A stretch of DNA of 35,418 bases from Acidimicrobiia bacterium (GCA_040880805.1 JBBDHW010000067.1:1-35418); one strand, 5' to 3'; positions 1 to 8,180 are shown, numbered from the stretch's first letter. Program-made: numbers and translations. The notes: generated by a model not told the origin, from the sequence alone.

Positions 1-837
1 GACCTCGCCGAGACGGGCGAGTGCCGCCCCTTCGAGCGCGAGGCCGAGCGCGCGGAGGTCGGCGTCGTCGAAGCGCTGCCCGAACGCGAACGCCTCCTGC
101 GCGTACCCGCGCCCGGCTGCCGCGTCACCTCCGAGCAGCGCGAAGAGGGCGGTAGTCGCGACCACGTACCCCTGCTCGGGGCAGTCGTCACAACCCTCGA
201 GCAGACGCCGCGCGCTGTTCAACCAGCCGCCCGCGACCGACGGGGCGAGCCGGGCCGCGTGGTTGATGACGAGCGCGAGGGCGACCCGGGCCGCGCTCCG
301 TTGATCGCCGGCCGCGAGGTAGATGGAGTGGGCACGCTGGCGCGCCGCGATCGACTCGGGATGACGGTCGATGTACATCGCGGCTTCGCCGAGCAGCTCG
401 AGGTCGCCGGCGCCCAGCTCGGTGCCGGCGGATTCAGCCGCGACGAAGGCGTCGAAGGCTGCGGTCCAGTCGCGACCACCGGCCGCGGCGCGCGCCGGCC
501 CGAGTTGCTCCTCAACGGCCTGGCTGGGAGCCTCGCCCGATGGTGAGGAGGCGAGCAGGTCGGTGCGGGTGAGGACTCCGCGCTCCATGACCGCGTTGGC
601 GAGATGCACCCGCCGACGACCGCTGTCGTCGTAGATCTCGAACTTGTCGTACAGGCGCGCCAAGTGCTGCTTCACTGCGGCTTCGCTCACGAACAGTGAA
701 TCGGCGATCTGGCGGATCGACGCCGGCTCTGTGAACGCGTCGCCCGACGCGGCGAGGGGCCTGCACAACTCGATGAGCACGTCGCGCTCGCGCGGGGTCA
801 GCCGGGGTGACGACGGGTCGCCGGGCGGGTCACTCAC
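1..837 (-). CDS. LuxR-type HTH regulator with TPR-like region (partial, C-terminus off the window)
   Basis: The minus strand reads open from a GTG at 837 to the window edge, 279 codons without a stop. The start is supported by GGAGGGGG eight bases upstream. Residues about 12-75 form a helix-turn-helix: an opening LTPRERDVL like LuxR/GerE domains, then IRQIADSLFVSEAAVKQHLARLYDKF as the recognition region, here split by an insertion so it also resembles the DNA-binding domain fused to FHA or TPR proteins in actinobacteria. From about residue 100 on the protein is Ala-rich and helical, with repeated patterns such as WTAAFDAFVAAESAG and SIAARQRAHSIYLAAGD that look like TPR repeats. The likely role is a cytoplasmic transcription factor; its ligand and targets cannot be told. 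The gene lacks an ATG start, so simple ATG-based ORF finding misses it. Confidence 0.72.
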   Translation of the reverse strand, partial: MSDPPGDPSSPRLTPRERDVLIELCRPLAASGDAFTEPASIRQIADSLFVSEAAVKQHLARLYDKFEIYDDSGRRRVHLANAVMERGVLTRTDLLASSPSGEAPSQAVEEQLGPARAAAGGRDWTAAFDAFVAAESAGTELGAGDLELLGEAAMYIDRHPESIAARQRAHSIYLAAGDQRSAARVALALVINHAARLAPSVAGGWLNSARRLLEGCDDCPEQGYVVATTALFALLGGDAAAGRGYAQEAFAFGQRFDDADLRALGLALEGAALARLGEV

Positions 838-927
838 TGCCGGATCCCCCTCCGCGCGTGCTCGACTCCTGGCTTGCCGAGCCCGACGATACCGCGACGC
901 GATCGCGGTCGGGCTAGAGCTTGAAGA

Positions 928-1086
928 TCACGGGGTACCCGGGTTCGTGACGAGCACCACCGTGTACCCGTCGGGCGACCGAGGACCTCGGCGCGCGCGG
1001 ACTCCTCGGACCCGACCCCACGGCATCCACTCTTGGTCGTCCGACGGATTGATATCCCAGCCCTCGAGTGAGATCTCGGTGGTCAT
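928..1086 (-). pseudogene. Decayed cupin-type protein fragment
   Basis: This lies in the 358-base gap between the regulator and the next gene. From an ATG at 1086 the minus strand encodes about 52 residues including WMPWG and DGYTVVLV, which recall the start of small actinobacterial cupin proteins (W-MPWG, a short basic stretch, then DGYTVVLV-EPGY). The stretch between the two motifs reads better one base over, as GSEESARAEVLG, and after LV the phrase EPGYPVIFKL appears in yet another frame, ending at a stop at 914-916. At least two or three indels would be needed to restore a single frame, and the metal-binding half of the fold is missing. I infer a decayed gene. It could still be expressed as a short peptide, but I see no evidence for that. 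Confidence 0.45.
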
Positions 1087-1182
1087 GATGCGTCTCGCGC
1101 ATAACTGCCGAACTGCGACGTGCTTGCGATACGCGATCCCGTGCAGAACGTGGCTACCGAATGCCCGGGGCAGGCGAGGGTC

Positions 1183-1188
1183 TAACTT
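1183..1188 (+). promoter_or_regulatory. Leaderless-type -10 box before 1196
   Basis: TAACTT fits the actinobacterial -10 pattern TANNNT and ends seven bases before the ATG at 1196. Transcription from it would begin at or next to the start codon, and there is no Shine-Dalgarno sequence. No good -35 box is visible. Confidence 0.4.
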
Positions 1189-1195
1189 CGAGACC

Positions 1196-1696
1196 ATGAC
1201 GCCTCGGAAGGCTCCGACGGCTGAGGATCGCCTCCAGGCGATACGGATCGCGCTCTCGGGGATCGGGTCCGGCGCCGATCTCGGCGAGTTGCGATTCGAG
1301 CTGTATTCCTTGCATCCGAAGAACGACACGTTCCCGGGTGAGGTCTTCTTGGAGCTGGCAGCAGATGCCATCGAGGAAGCGGGCGCGTCACGTGACGAGC
1401 CGATCGATTTCGAGGGGATCCGTGAGCGGTACCTGCCTGAGTGCACCGCGCACACCAAGGTCCAGCATCAGCACAGCGAGTACGCGCTCAGAGCGGCCGC
1501 GATGATTCGCGCTGGTGTCGATCCCGGACTGCTCGACGAGGTGGTCTGGTGGCAGAGCGACGACTTGTGGGTCTGGGCCCTCGACGCGCTTGCGGTCTAC
1601 GTGCGCGTGGCGGCAGACCGTAGCGGGGTGCAGGCGGCGGAGATCTGCGAGCGGCTGGCGCGCCGCCACGGCGTTGATCTCGGCGTACCGAGCTGA
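1196..1696 (+). CDS. Hypothetical protein, 166 residues
   Basis: The ATG at 1196 is preceded by a leaderless-type -10 box. The reading frame stays open far upstream (to 644), but that part is low-complexity and antisense to the LuxR-type gene, so the shorter form is preferred. The protein has no signal peptide or membrane segment. Visible features are a motif FELYSLHPKNDTFPGEVFLELAAD-like start, YLPEC near residue 80, and a Trp-rich patch VVWWQSDDLWVWALDALAVYVR in the C-terminal third. Similar small proteins of unknown function occur in other actinobacteria, as far as I recall, with the same order: an LHP-GDTFPGEVFL block, then YLPE, then LLDEVVWWQTDDFW. It stands alone on the plus strand. 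No function can be assigned. Confidence 0.7.
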   Translation: MTPRKAPTAEDRLQAIRIALSGIGSGADLGELRFELYSLHPKNDTFPGEVFLELAADAIEEAGASRDEPIDFEGIRERYLPECTAHTKVQHQHSEYALRAAAMIRAGVDPGLLDEVVWWQSDDLWVWALDALAVYVRVAADRSGVQAAEICERLARRHGVDLGVPS

Positions 1697-1872
1697 CGCA
1701 CAGAATCACGCGCCGACGCGCACCGAATGTCGCAGAGAAGGCAGATATCCGGCGATCGGGGCGCGGCCGCGCGCGTCGACGGCGCCTTCGACAACCCTGC
1801 GCAGCCGTTCGGATTCCACTATTGAATCGCTTGGGTCGGTCGAACCGTGCGAGCGTTGACACGGACGAGGAA

Positions 1873-2114
1873 GTGGCGTCGACGCTCGCGAAGCTCGACG
1901 AATGGGTCTACCGGAACCCATGGAAGTGGGCGACCGTCGACCCTTGATTGTTCTGCTGTTGCGCTGGGCAGCGGGCGCGCTCATGTTCGGCGTCATTCTT
2001 TCCGTCGTTCGTAGCTTTCGGCTGGAGCGCGAGCGGGGGGGCCCGGGCGTCGATCCCTCGAGCGACGCGTTCGACCCCGCCGCTCGAATGGAGTTGCTTC
2101 CCGACCCCCCTTGA
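1873..2114 (+). pseudogene. Small one-TM membrane protein interrupted by a frameshift
   Basis: This lies in the 445-base gap before the hydrolase. From a GTG at 1873 (or an upstream non-ATG start) one frame encodes VASTLAKLDEWVYRNPW-KWATVDP and meets a TGA at 1945-1947. A frame shifted by one continues without a break as LIVLLLRWAAGALMFGVILSVV, a membrane segment, then a charged tail to the TGA at 2112-2114. The two halves join naturally as ...KWATVDP/LIVLLL.... The usual reading would be one small protein of roughly 80 residues with a cytoplasmic N-terminus and one transmembrane helix. The second half alone could also start at the ATG at 1902. This may be a pseudogene, a sequencing indel, or a frameshift at the CCCTTGA site; the sequence alone cannot decide. 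The rest of the gap shows nothing else. Confidence 0.45.
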
Positions 2115-2127
2115 AGCGAGTCACACT

Positions 2128-2133
2128 TAAGCT
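2128..2133 (+). promoter_or_regulatory. Leaderless-type -10 box before the hydrolase
   Basis: TAAGCT fits TANNNT and ends eight bases before the GTG at 2142, with no Shine-Dalgarno sequence between. This favours GTG 2142 over the in-frame ATG at 2166. Confidence 0.35.
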
Positions 2134-2141
2134 CTCGCGCC

Positions 2142-3971
2142 GTGGCGGTTTGCGCGATCGAGTCGATGACGGTCGAGCCGTACGAAGAAGGCACTTCGTT
2201 CGGCGACGCAGGGGCGTACGAAGCGGTGCGCGCGGTCTTACGGTACGCGGTCGATCCAGCCACCGATGCGAGCCTGCGGATCGTCGACCTGGATCGTGCA
2301 CTCCGCGACGCGAACGGGTTGGTGACATTCGAGTCCGATCTCGTCGTGTTGCGTCCCGTCGACCCCGACGCCGGCAATCGCGGGCTGCTCTACAGCGTCG
2401 CGAATCGGGGCTCGGTGCCGAGCCTGCCGTTGAGCGTGGGCGCGTTCGCGATCCCGGGCCTGTCGGATCGCATCGAACCCGGCGACGGCTTTCTGCTCCG
2501 CCGCGGGTACACCGTCGCGTGGTCCGGTTGGCAGTGGGACATCGTGCGGCGCGCGGGCATGGTCGGAGTCGCTGCGCCGGAAGCTCTCGGTGACGACGAT
2601 CGACCGATCACCGGCCCGGTGCGCGTGCGGGTCCAGCCACCCACGGCTGCCGGCACCGTGCGCCTCGCCGGGCTCGCCCTCGACCCGAACCTCGCGCCGC
2701 CGCTCCCGTATCGGCCCGCCGATCTCGCCGATCCCCACGCCACATTCACCGTGCAGGACGCCCCCGAAGACCGCGGCACGCCGATCGAGCGCGGGTCGTG
2801 GCGCTTCACCGATGCCGAGCACATCGCGCTCGACGGTGGCTTCGAGGCGGGTCGTATCTACGAAGTCGTGTACCGCACCGCGCGCTGCCCCGTGGTCGGT
2901 GTCGGGTTCCTCGCGGTGCGCGACGCGGTGTCGTGGCTCCGACGTGCCGACGCGTCCGACGGCAACCCGGTCGCCGGACGCGTCGACTTTACCCTCGCGA
3001 CGGGTGCGTCGCAGTCGGGTCGCTTCCTCCGGCACTTCCTCTCCGAGGGCATGAACGTCGACGAGAACGGGAACGCGGTGTTCGACGGCGTGCATGTGCA
3101 CATCGCGGGTGGTCGGCGCGGTGAGTTCAACTGTCGCTACGGGCAGCCCGGTGTGATCTGGCGCGGCCCGGGCGACGTGGCGCCGTTCACGACGAACGCG
3201 TTACTCGAACGCCAGCGCGCAGTCGGCGGCATGCCCAAGGTCGTGGCGACGAATAGCGCGGCCGAGTACTGGCGCGGCGACGCGTGGCTCGCGCACGGCA
3301 ACGCGGTAGCGCGCACCGACGTCGATGACGCGCCCGGCGTGCGGCACTATCTCCTCGCGGGTGTCGACCATCTCGGCGAAATAGGTGCGTTCGCGGCGGC
3401 GATGATCCCCGCCGTCAATCCGCCGAACGGGCTGAGCGCCGTCGGTCCCGAACGAGCGATCTTCGTGGCGCTCGAGCGGTGGGTGCGCGACGACGTCGAG
3501 CCGCCGCCCAGTCGTGTGCCCCGCCTCGACGACGGCACCGCGATCGACCGCGCCGAGGCGCTGGCCCGGTTCGCGGCGCGACCCGGCGTGTACACGCCCA
3601 CGCCCGACGCCCTTCCCGGCGGAGGTGACGACGCGTCGGCCGTGATCGTGAGCGCGCTCGACGAACACGGGAACGAGATCGCGGGTGTGCGGCTCCCGCA
3701 ACTCGTCGAGCCGGTCGCCGCGTACACGGGCTGGAACGTCCGCCCCTCGATCGACGGCCTGCCCGACCTCATGCCCGACTTCATCGGCAGCCGGCTGCCG
3801 TGCACCGGCCCACCGCCAGAGCAGCGGTACACCGACCACGCCGACTACGAGGCGAGGGTCCGTGAAGCCGCCGGGGAACTCGTCGTGGAGCGGTTTCTCC
3901 TTCCCGAAGACGTCGATCTCGTCGTGGGGGACGCGCTGCACCGCTACGACGAAACGGTCGCGGGTCGCTGA
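2142..3971 (+). CDS. Alpha/beta hydrolase domain protein (Abhydrolase_10 type)
   Basis: This encodes 609 residues from GTG 2142 (in-frame alternative ATG 2166). The opening VEPYEEGTSFGDAGAYE, the phrase GYTVAWSGWQWDI near residue 125, and the nucleophile region GASQSGRFLRHFLSEGMN with the probable catalytic Ser at 290 are typical of the large actinobacterial and proteobacterial proteins annotated only as alpha/beta hydrolase domain-containing. HIAGGRRGEFN follows shortly after, and HYLLAGVDHLGE near residue 405 may carry the catalytic His. There is no clear signal peptide. The family's substrates are largely unknown; ester or lactone hydrolysis is an inference from the fold. It is a single gene, with hisS starting 24 bases after its stop from its own promoter. 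The length agrees with the family. Confidence 0.85.
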   Translation: MAVCAIESMTVEPYEEGTSFGDAGAYEAVRAVLRYAVDPATDASLRIVDLDRALRDANGLVTFESDLVVLRPVDPDAGNRGLLYSVANRGSVPSLPLSVGAFAIPGLSDRIEPGDGFLLRRGYTVAWSGWQWDIVRRAGMVGVAAPEALGDDDRPITGPVRVRVQPPTAAGTVRLAGLALDPNLAPPLPYRPADLADPHATFTVQDAPEDRGTPIERGSWRFTDAEHIALDGGFEAGRIYEVVYRTARCPVVGVGFLAVRDAVSWLRRADASDGNPVAGRVDFTLATGASQSGRFLRHFLSEGMNVDENGNAVFDGVHVHIAGGRRGEFNCRYGQPGVIWRGPGDVAPFTTNALLERQRAVGGMPKVVATNSAAEYWRGDAWLAHGNAVARTDVDDAPGVRHYLLAGVDHLGEIGAFAAAMIPAVNPPNGLSAVGPERAIFVALERWVRDDVEPPPSRVPRLDDGTAIDRAEALARFAARPGVYTPTPDALPGGGDDASAVIVSALDEHGNEIAGVRLPQLVEPVAAYTGWNVRPSIDGLPDLMPDFIGSRLPCTGPPPEQRYTDHADYEARVREAAGELVVERFLLPEDVDLVVGDALHRYDETVAGR

Positions 3972-3983
3972 ACCCCGCGCCGG

Positions 3984-3989
3984 TACCAT
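3984..3989 (+). promoter_or_regulatory. Leaderless-type -10 box of hisS
   Basis: TACCAT fits TANNNT and ends six bases before the hisS GTG at 3996. No Shine-Dalgarno sequence lies between, so the hisS-aspS message is probably leaderless. No convincing -35 box is visible. Confidence 0.45.
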
Positions 3990-3995
3990 GCGCCG

Positions 3996-5300
3996 GTGCC
4001 TGAGGAGTCGCGTGCCGACGACGACAAGTCGCGCTTTCGCGCGCCGATCGGCACGCGCGACGTCCTCCCTCCCGAGTCCGACCGCTGGCAGGCCTTGATC
4101 GCGACCTTCGCGGAGCGCGCGTCGCGTTTCGGATTCGACCTCGTCGTCACACCGATCTTCGAGCACCTCGAGGTGTTCCAGCGAGTGGGTGAGTCCACCG
4201 ACGTCGTCCGCAAGGAGATGTACGAGTTCGAGGACAAGGGGGGACGCCGGCTGGCGCTGCGCCCGGAAGGCACCGCGTCGGTCGTGCGCGCCTTCGTGCA
4301 GCACCATCCGCCTGTGCCGTGGAAGGTCTGGTACCTCGCGCCCCACTTCCGCTACGAGCGCCCACAGAAGGGCCGCTACCGCCAGCACTGGCAGGTGGGC
4401 GTGGAGGTGCTCGGGGTCGAGGATCCCGACGTCGACGTCGAGGTGATCGCGCTCGCCGACGGGTTCTACCGTGCCCTCGGGCTGGAGCGCTTCCGTCTGT
4501 TGCTGAACTCGATGGGCGATCCCGCGAGCCGATCCGTCTACGTCGAGAAGCTGCGCGAGCACCTGCTTGCCCACTCCGGCACGCTGGGTGACGACTTCCG
4601 GGAGCGCGTCGAGCAGAACCCGCTGCGTGTGCTCGACAGCAAGCGCGACGACTGGCAGGACGTGATCGAGCACGCGCCGCAGATCACCGAGTACCTGAGC
4701 GACGCGTCGCGCGATCACTTCGAGCGCGTCCAAACAGGCCTCGACCAACTCGGTATCGCGCACGAGCTCGATCCTCGGCTCGTACGTGGCTTCGACTACT
4801 ACACGAGCACTACGTTCGAGTTCCTGCCCGCCCTCGTCGACGCCGCGCAAACGTCGATCGGTGGCGGGGGTCGATACGACCAGCTCGCGGAGCAGCTCGG
4901 CGGTAAGCCCGCTGCCGGGATCGGGTTTGGCGTAGGCATCGAGCGCGTGCTCATCGCCTGCGACGCCGAAGGCGTGTTCACCGAGCAGCGGCCGCGTGCC
5001 GCCGTGTTCGTCGTGAACGGTCTCGGCCTAGAGGGCTCGCGCGAGGTCACGTTGCTCGCGATCGACTTGCGCGAGAGCGGATGGCGCGTCGAGCGCGCGT
5101 ACGGCGACCGTTCCGTCAAGGCGCAGTGGAAAGCTGCTGACAAGTCCGGCGCCGCGTACGGCGTCATGCTCGGTCGCGACGAAGCCGAGCGCGGCGCGGT
5201 CGTGGCCAAGGATCTCCGCTCGGGCGAGCAGGTCGAGGTTCCCCGCGACACGCTTGCCGCATGGCTCCAGGCTCGTAAAGACGAGGAAGCCACACGATGA
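3996..5300 (+). CDS. hisS: Histidine--tRNA ligase
   Basis: This class II aminoacyl-tRNA synthetase charges tRNA-His with histidine in the cytoplasm. The product is 434 residues, the usual size. GTRDVLPPE at residues 19-27 is the family's N-terminal signature, RPEGT at 89-93 is part of motif 2, LVRGFDYYTSTTFEF at 262-276 is the HisA signature with the catalytic Arg at 264, and GFGVGIERVLI at 310-320 is motif 3. The C-terminal anticodon-binding domain starts near residue 335 (AAVFVVNG). The start is GTG 3996, preceded by a leaderless-type -10 box; an ATG at 3988 is out of frame. The stop overlaps the aspS start by four bases (ATGA), so the two synthetases are translationally coupled. Confidence 0.97.
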   Translation: MPEESRADDDKSRFRAPIGTRDVLPPESDRWQALIATFAERASRFGFDLVVTPIFEHLEVFQRVGESTDVVRKEMYEFEDKGGRRLALRPEGTASVVRAFVQHHPPVPWKVWYLAPHFRYERPQKGRYRQHWQVGVEVLGVEDPDVDVEVIALADGFYRALGLERFRLLLNSMGDPASRSVYVEKLREHLLAHSGTLGDDFRERVEQNPLRVLDSKRDDWQDVIEHAPQITEYLSDASRDHFERVQTGLDQLGIAHELDPRLVRGFDYYTSTTFEFLPALVDAAQTSIGGGGRYDQLAEQLGGKPAAGIGFGVGIERVLIACDAEGVFTEQRPRAAVFVVNGLGLEGSREVTLLAIDLRESGWRVERAYGDRSVKAQWKAADKSGAAYGVMLGRDEAERGAVVAKDLRSGEQVEVPRDTLAAWLQARKDEEATR

Positions 5301-7051
5301 TGCGTACCGATCGCGCCGGTGACCTTCGTGCTGCCGACATCGGCCGCGAGGTCGTGGTGTGCGGGTGGGTCGACAGTCGTCGCGACCACGGCGGCGTCGT
5401 GTTCCTCGACGTCCGCGACACCGCAGGGATCGTGCAGGTCGTCGTCGATCCCGAGAGTCCCCGTGGCGCCGACGCGCACCGCGTGCGCGGGGAGTATGTC
5501 GTCCGCGTGGAAGGTCCGGTGCGGGCCCGACCCGAGGGGACCGTCAACGACACGCTGCCGACCGGCGCGGTCGAGGTTGCGGCGACCCTGCTCGAGGTAC
5601 TGAGCGAGGCCGACACCTCCCCGTTCCCGATCGACGACCGCATCGATGCCGACGAAGTGCTCCGCCTGCGGCACCGCTACCTCGATCTTCGCCGGCCGCG
5701 TCTGCAGCGCAACCTTCGCATCCGCGCCCGCGTGAACTCGTCGCTGCGCCGCGGGCTGGACGCGCAGGGGTTCGTCGAGGTGGAGACGCCGATGCTCATC
5801 GCGTCCACGCCCGAGGGCGCGCGCGACTTCGTGGTGCCCTCGCGCCTCTCACCCGGCTCCTTCTACGCGCTCCCGCAGAGCCCGCAACTCTTCAAGCAGC
5901 TCCTGATGGTCGGCGGGCTCGATCGTTACTACCAGATCGCGCGCTGTTTGCGCGACGAAGACCTCCGCGCCGACCGGCAGTTCGAATTCATGCAGCTCGA
6001 CGCGGAGATGAGCTTTGCGGGCGCCGACGACGTGATGGCCGTGATCGGAGAGATTGTGCTCGACGCGGCGGAGGAGATCACCGGCACGCGCCCCGGCCCG
6101 GTCGAGCACATGACATGGCATCACGCCATGGAGTTCTACGGATCCGACAAGCCCGACGTGCGTTTCGGGCTCGAGCTCCGCGGTCTGAGTGAAGTGTTCG
6201 CCGCCACCGAGTTCCGCGCGTTCCAGGCGCCCGCGGTGAAGGGGATGCGGCTCCCGGGCGAGGGCGGAATGTCGCGGGCGCAGGTCGACAAGCTGGTCGA
6301 CCGCGCGAAGCAGCTCGGAGCAGCCGGCCTCGTGTGGATGCGGGTGTTGGAGCACGGCGCGCTCGACTCGCCGGTCACGAAGTTCCTGGGCGTTGCCGAG
6401 CAGCTCGGGCTGTGCGACGCGCTGGGGGCGCAGACGGGCGATCTGTTGCTCGTCGTTGCGGGCACGCAGCGACTCGTCGACCACGTGCTCGGCACCTTGC
6501 GGGTGGAGCTCGGTCGACCGCCGGTGCACGAGGGCGGCCTGCACTTCTTGTGGGTCGTCGACTTTCCCTTGTTCGAGGGCATCGACGACGACGGCAACCC
6601 GATCCCCGCACACCACCCGTTCACGATGCCGCACCCCGACGACATGGAGATCCTCGAGCACGGAACGGGCGAGGACCTCCTCGGTGTTCGCTCGCAGGCG
6701 TACGACCTCGTGCTGAACGGTTGGGAGCTCGGTTCCGGCAGCGTGCGGATTCACCGCCGCGACGTCCAGCAGCGGATCTTCTCGCTGCTCGGTATCACCG
6801 CGGAGGAAGCGCAATCGCGCTTTGGGTTCCTGCTCGACGCGTTCCGTTACGGCGCGCCTCCGCACGCGGGCTTCGCGTTCGGTATCGACCGCCTGGTCGC
6901 GGTGCTCGCCGGTGAGGACAACATTCGTGAAGTGATCGCGTTCCCGAAGACGCAGTCGGGCGCCGACCCGCTCACTGGTGCACCCACTCCAATCGATCCT
7001 GCACAGCTCGTTGAGCTCGGCCTGAACGTCACGCCCCGCCCTAAGCCGTAG
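5297..7051 (+). CDS. aspS: Aspartate--tRNA ligase (bacterial type)
   Basis: This charges tRNA-Asp, or both tRNA-Asp and tRNA-Asn if the enzyme is non-discriminating, which cannot be read from the sequence alone. The product is 584 residues with the bacterial layout: an N-terminal OB-fold (CGWVDSRRDHGGVVFLDVRD), motif 1 near RHRYLDLRR, motif 2 with Arg 219 in CLRDEDLRADRQ, a GAD insertion domain roughly from residue 285 to 415, and motif 3 GFAFGIDRL at 525-533 followed by EVIAFPKTQSG. Most bacterial enzymes read RQPEFTQ after motif 2; here it is RQFEFMQ at 227-233. The start ATG at 5297 overlaps the hisS stop. The gene ends at a strong hairpin that overlaps the stop codon. Confidence 0.97.
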   Translation: MMRTDRAGDLRAADIGREVVVCGWVDSRRDHGGVVFLDVRDTAGIVQVVVDPESPRGADAHRVRGEYVVRVEGPVRARPEGTVNDTLPTGAVEVAATLLEVLSEADTSPFPIDDRIDADEVLRLRHRYLDLRRPRLQRNLRIRARVNSSLRRGLDAQGFVEVETPMLIASTPEGARDFVVPSRLSPGSFYALPQSPQLFKQLLMVGGLDRYYQIARCLRDEDLRADRQFEFMQLDAEMSFAGADDVMAVIGEIVLDAAEEITGTRPGPVEHMTWHHAMEFYGSDKPDVRFGLELRGLSEVFAATEFRAFQAPAVKGMRLPGEGGMSRAQVDKLVDRAKQLGAAGLVWMRVLEHGALDSPVTKFLGVAEQLGLCDALGAQTGDLLLVVAGTQRLVDHVLGTLRVELGRPPVHEGGLHFLWVVDFPLFEGIDDDGNPIPAHHPFTMPHPDDMEILEHGTGEDLLGVRSQAYDLVLNGWELGSGSVRIHRRDVQQRIFSLLGITAEEAQSRFGFLLDAFRYGAPPHAGFAFGIDRLVAVLAGEDNIREVIAFPKTQSGADPLTGAPTPIDPAQLVELGLNVTPRPKP

Positions 7052-7074
7052 CGCAGGGCGGGGGCGGCTACGGC
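7034..7074. terminator. Two overlapping hairpins at the aspS stop, possible bidirectional terminator
   Basis: CCCCGCCCT at 7034-7042 pairs perfectly with AGGGCGGGG at 7055-7063 (9 bp, 12-base loop). GCCGTAGC at 7045-7052 pairs perfectly with GCTACGGC at 7067-7074 (8 bp, 14-base loop). The two stems interlock, so they could form a pseudoknot or act as alternatives. The aspS stop TAG (7049-7051) lies inside. There is no U-tract, as is common for actinobacterial terminators. The site separates convergent aspS and the 7128-7631 gene. Confidence 0.5.
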
Positions 7075-7127
7075 CGGGCGGGGCGGACGGACGGCGATCC
7101 GATCGAAGACCGGCCCGCCGGATCAGT

Positions 7128-7631
7128 TCAGAGAGGAGTCAACGTGCCGAGGTCGAGCGTGTTCACTCCCGCGTCGAGTGTCATCGTGATGGACCTGTAC
7201 GCGATTCGTGCGGTACCGATGTCGACGCCGCGCTCCGTGGGGCCCGCCGGAGGGCCGTCGACGGTGACAAAGACGCTGTAGGTACCCGGCGCGATGTCAT
7301 GGCCGAAGTGGACCGTACCGCTCGCGTCGGCCTCACCTGAAACTGTGCTGTCGCCGTTCTTCAGGTCGACCTGCACGGTGGAACGTGGTTCCAGCGTCGA
7401 AGACTTGACCTGCAGGATGGCGACCGGCGCCGTTCCCGATCCGCCGGCCGTCAGCGCGGCGGCGCCGAGGGCGACGATCACCACGACGGCGAGCGCGCTC
7501 GCGCCTTGCGCCACGCGTCGGCGGCGGCCGAGTTGCGTGGCCCGAGCACGCACCGCCGCGCGTTCGCGGTCGCCCGGAACGGGCGGAGAGGGATCTGAGA
7601 GGTCGATTGTGGTCAGGGTAGGGGTCGGCAT
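7128..7631 (-). CDS. Single-pass membrane protein paired with the ECF sigma factor
   Basis: The start is the ATG at 7631, which overlaps the stop of the sigma factor gene by one base (TGATG). This gives 167 residues; the longer reading from 7718 lies inside the sigma gene. The N-terminal 45 residues are polar and rich in Arg (ERAAVRARATQLGRRRRVAQG) and would be cytoplasmic. One membrane helix follows (ALAVVVIVALGAAALTAG). The outer part has a beta-sandwich look (TVQVDLKNGDSTVSGEADASGTVHFG, PGTYSVFVTVDG), like carboxypeptidase-regulatory or Ig-like domains. It has the topology and gene position of an anti-sigma factor but no zinc-binding HxxxCxxC motif. An anti-sigma role is therefore an inference; it may be only a co-expressed surface protein. 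Confidence 0.75.
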   Translation of the reverse strand: MPTPTLTTIDLSDPSPPVPGDRERAAVRARATQLGRRRRVAQGASALAVVVIVALGAAALTAGGSGTAPVAILQVKSSTLEPRSTVQVDLKNGDSTVSGEADASGTVHFGHDIAPGTYSVFVTVDGPPAGPTERGVDIGTARIAYRSITMTLDAGVNTLDLGTLTPL

Positions 7632-8173
7632 CACGCCACCTCCCGGGAAGCGCCCATCGTCGTACGCAATGCGGCGAGCCCGCGACTCGCATGGACTTTC
7701 ACTGATCCCACGGAGCATCCGAGCGCCTTCGCCACATCCGCCTCGGGCAAGTCGGCGAGGAACCGCAGCACGAGCACCTCGCGTTGCCGTCGCGACAGCG
7801 TGTGGAGCGCTCGGTGGAGGTCGACCCGGGCCACATCAGGCTCGGGAGCGAGCGAGTCGGGAGCGGCCCCGTGCTGGAGGCGACGGGTCCGACGCCACGA
7901 ATCGATCGCGAGGTTGCCGGCCACCCGAACCACCCACGCTTCGGCGTAGTCGCGGATTTTCCACCAGTGCACGAACGCACGCGCCAGGGTCTCCTGGGCG
8001 ACCTCTTCGGCTTCACTGCGGCGGCCGAGCAGTTGGAAGGCCGTACCGTACCCGCGTGTGTACAACTCCTCGAAGGATTCTTCGAAGACGAGATCGATCG
8101 TGACCGAGACTGGTGGCGTGCCCTGCTCCTCGTCCCGGCCGACCACTGATGCAGCCTCCGTAGCCACGCCCAC
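7631..8173 (-). CDS. RNA polymerase ECF sigma factor (SigE/RpoE-like)
   Basis: The product is about 180 residues, the usual ECF length. Region 2 runs from about residue 28 (FEELYTRGYGTAFQLLG, then EAEEVAQETLARAFVHWWKI and AWVVRVAGNLAIDSWRR). Region 4 runs from about 120 (ALHTLSRRQREVLVLRFLADLPEADVAKALGCSVGSVKVHASRGLAAL). It would direct RNA polymerase to promoters of the type AAC-N16/17-CGT. The GTG at 8173 is the longest start and GTG at 8167 is an alternative; conservation begins only at about residue 23. The gene is co-transcribed with the downstream membrane protein (one-base overlap) and is divergent from rarA. Confidence 0.93.
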   Translation of the reverse strand: MGVATEAASVVGRDEEQGTPPVSVTIDLVFEESFEELYTRGYGTAFQLLGRRSEAEEVAQETLARAFVHWWKIRDYAEAWVVRVAGNLAIDSWRRTRRLQHGAAPDSLAPEPDVARVDLHRALHTLSRRQREVLVLRFLADLPEADVAKALGCSVGSVKVHASRGLAALRTTMGASREVA

Positions 8174-8180
8174 ACGAAGA

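Noticed and set aside
3201-4850. Long minus-strand reading frame (549 codons) across the hydrolase and hisS genes
   Set aside because: It is antisense to two well-recognised genes and has the Arg/Val/His-rich make-up typical of shadow frames in GC-rich DNA.
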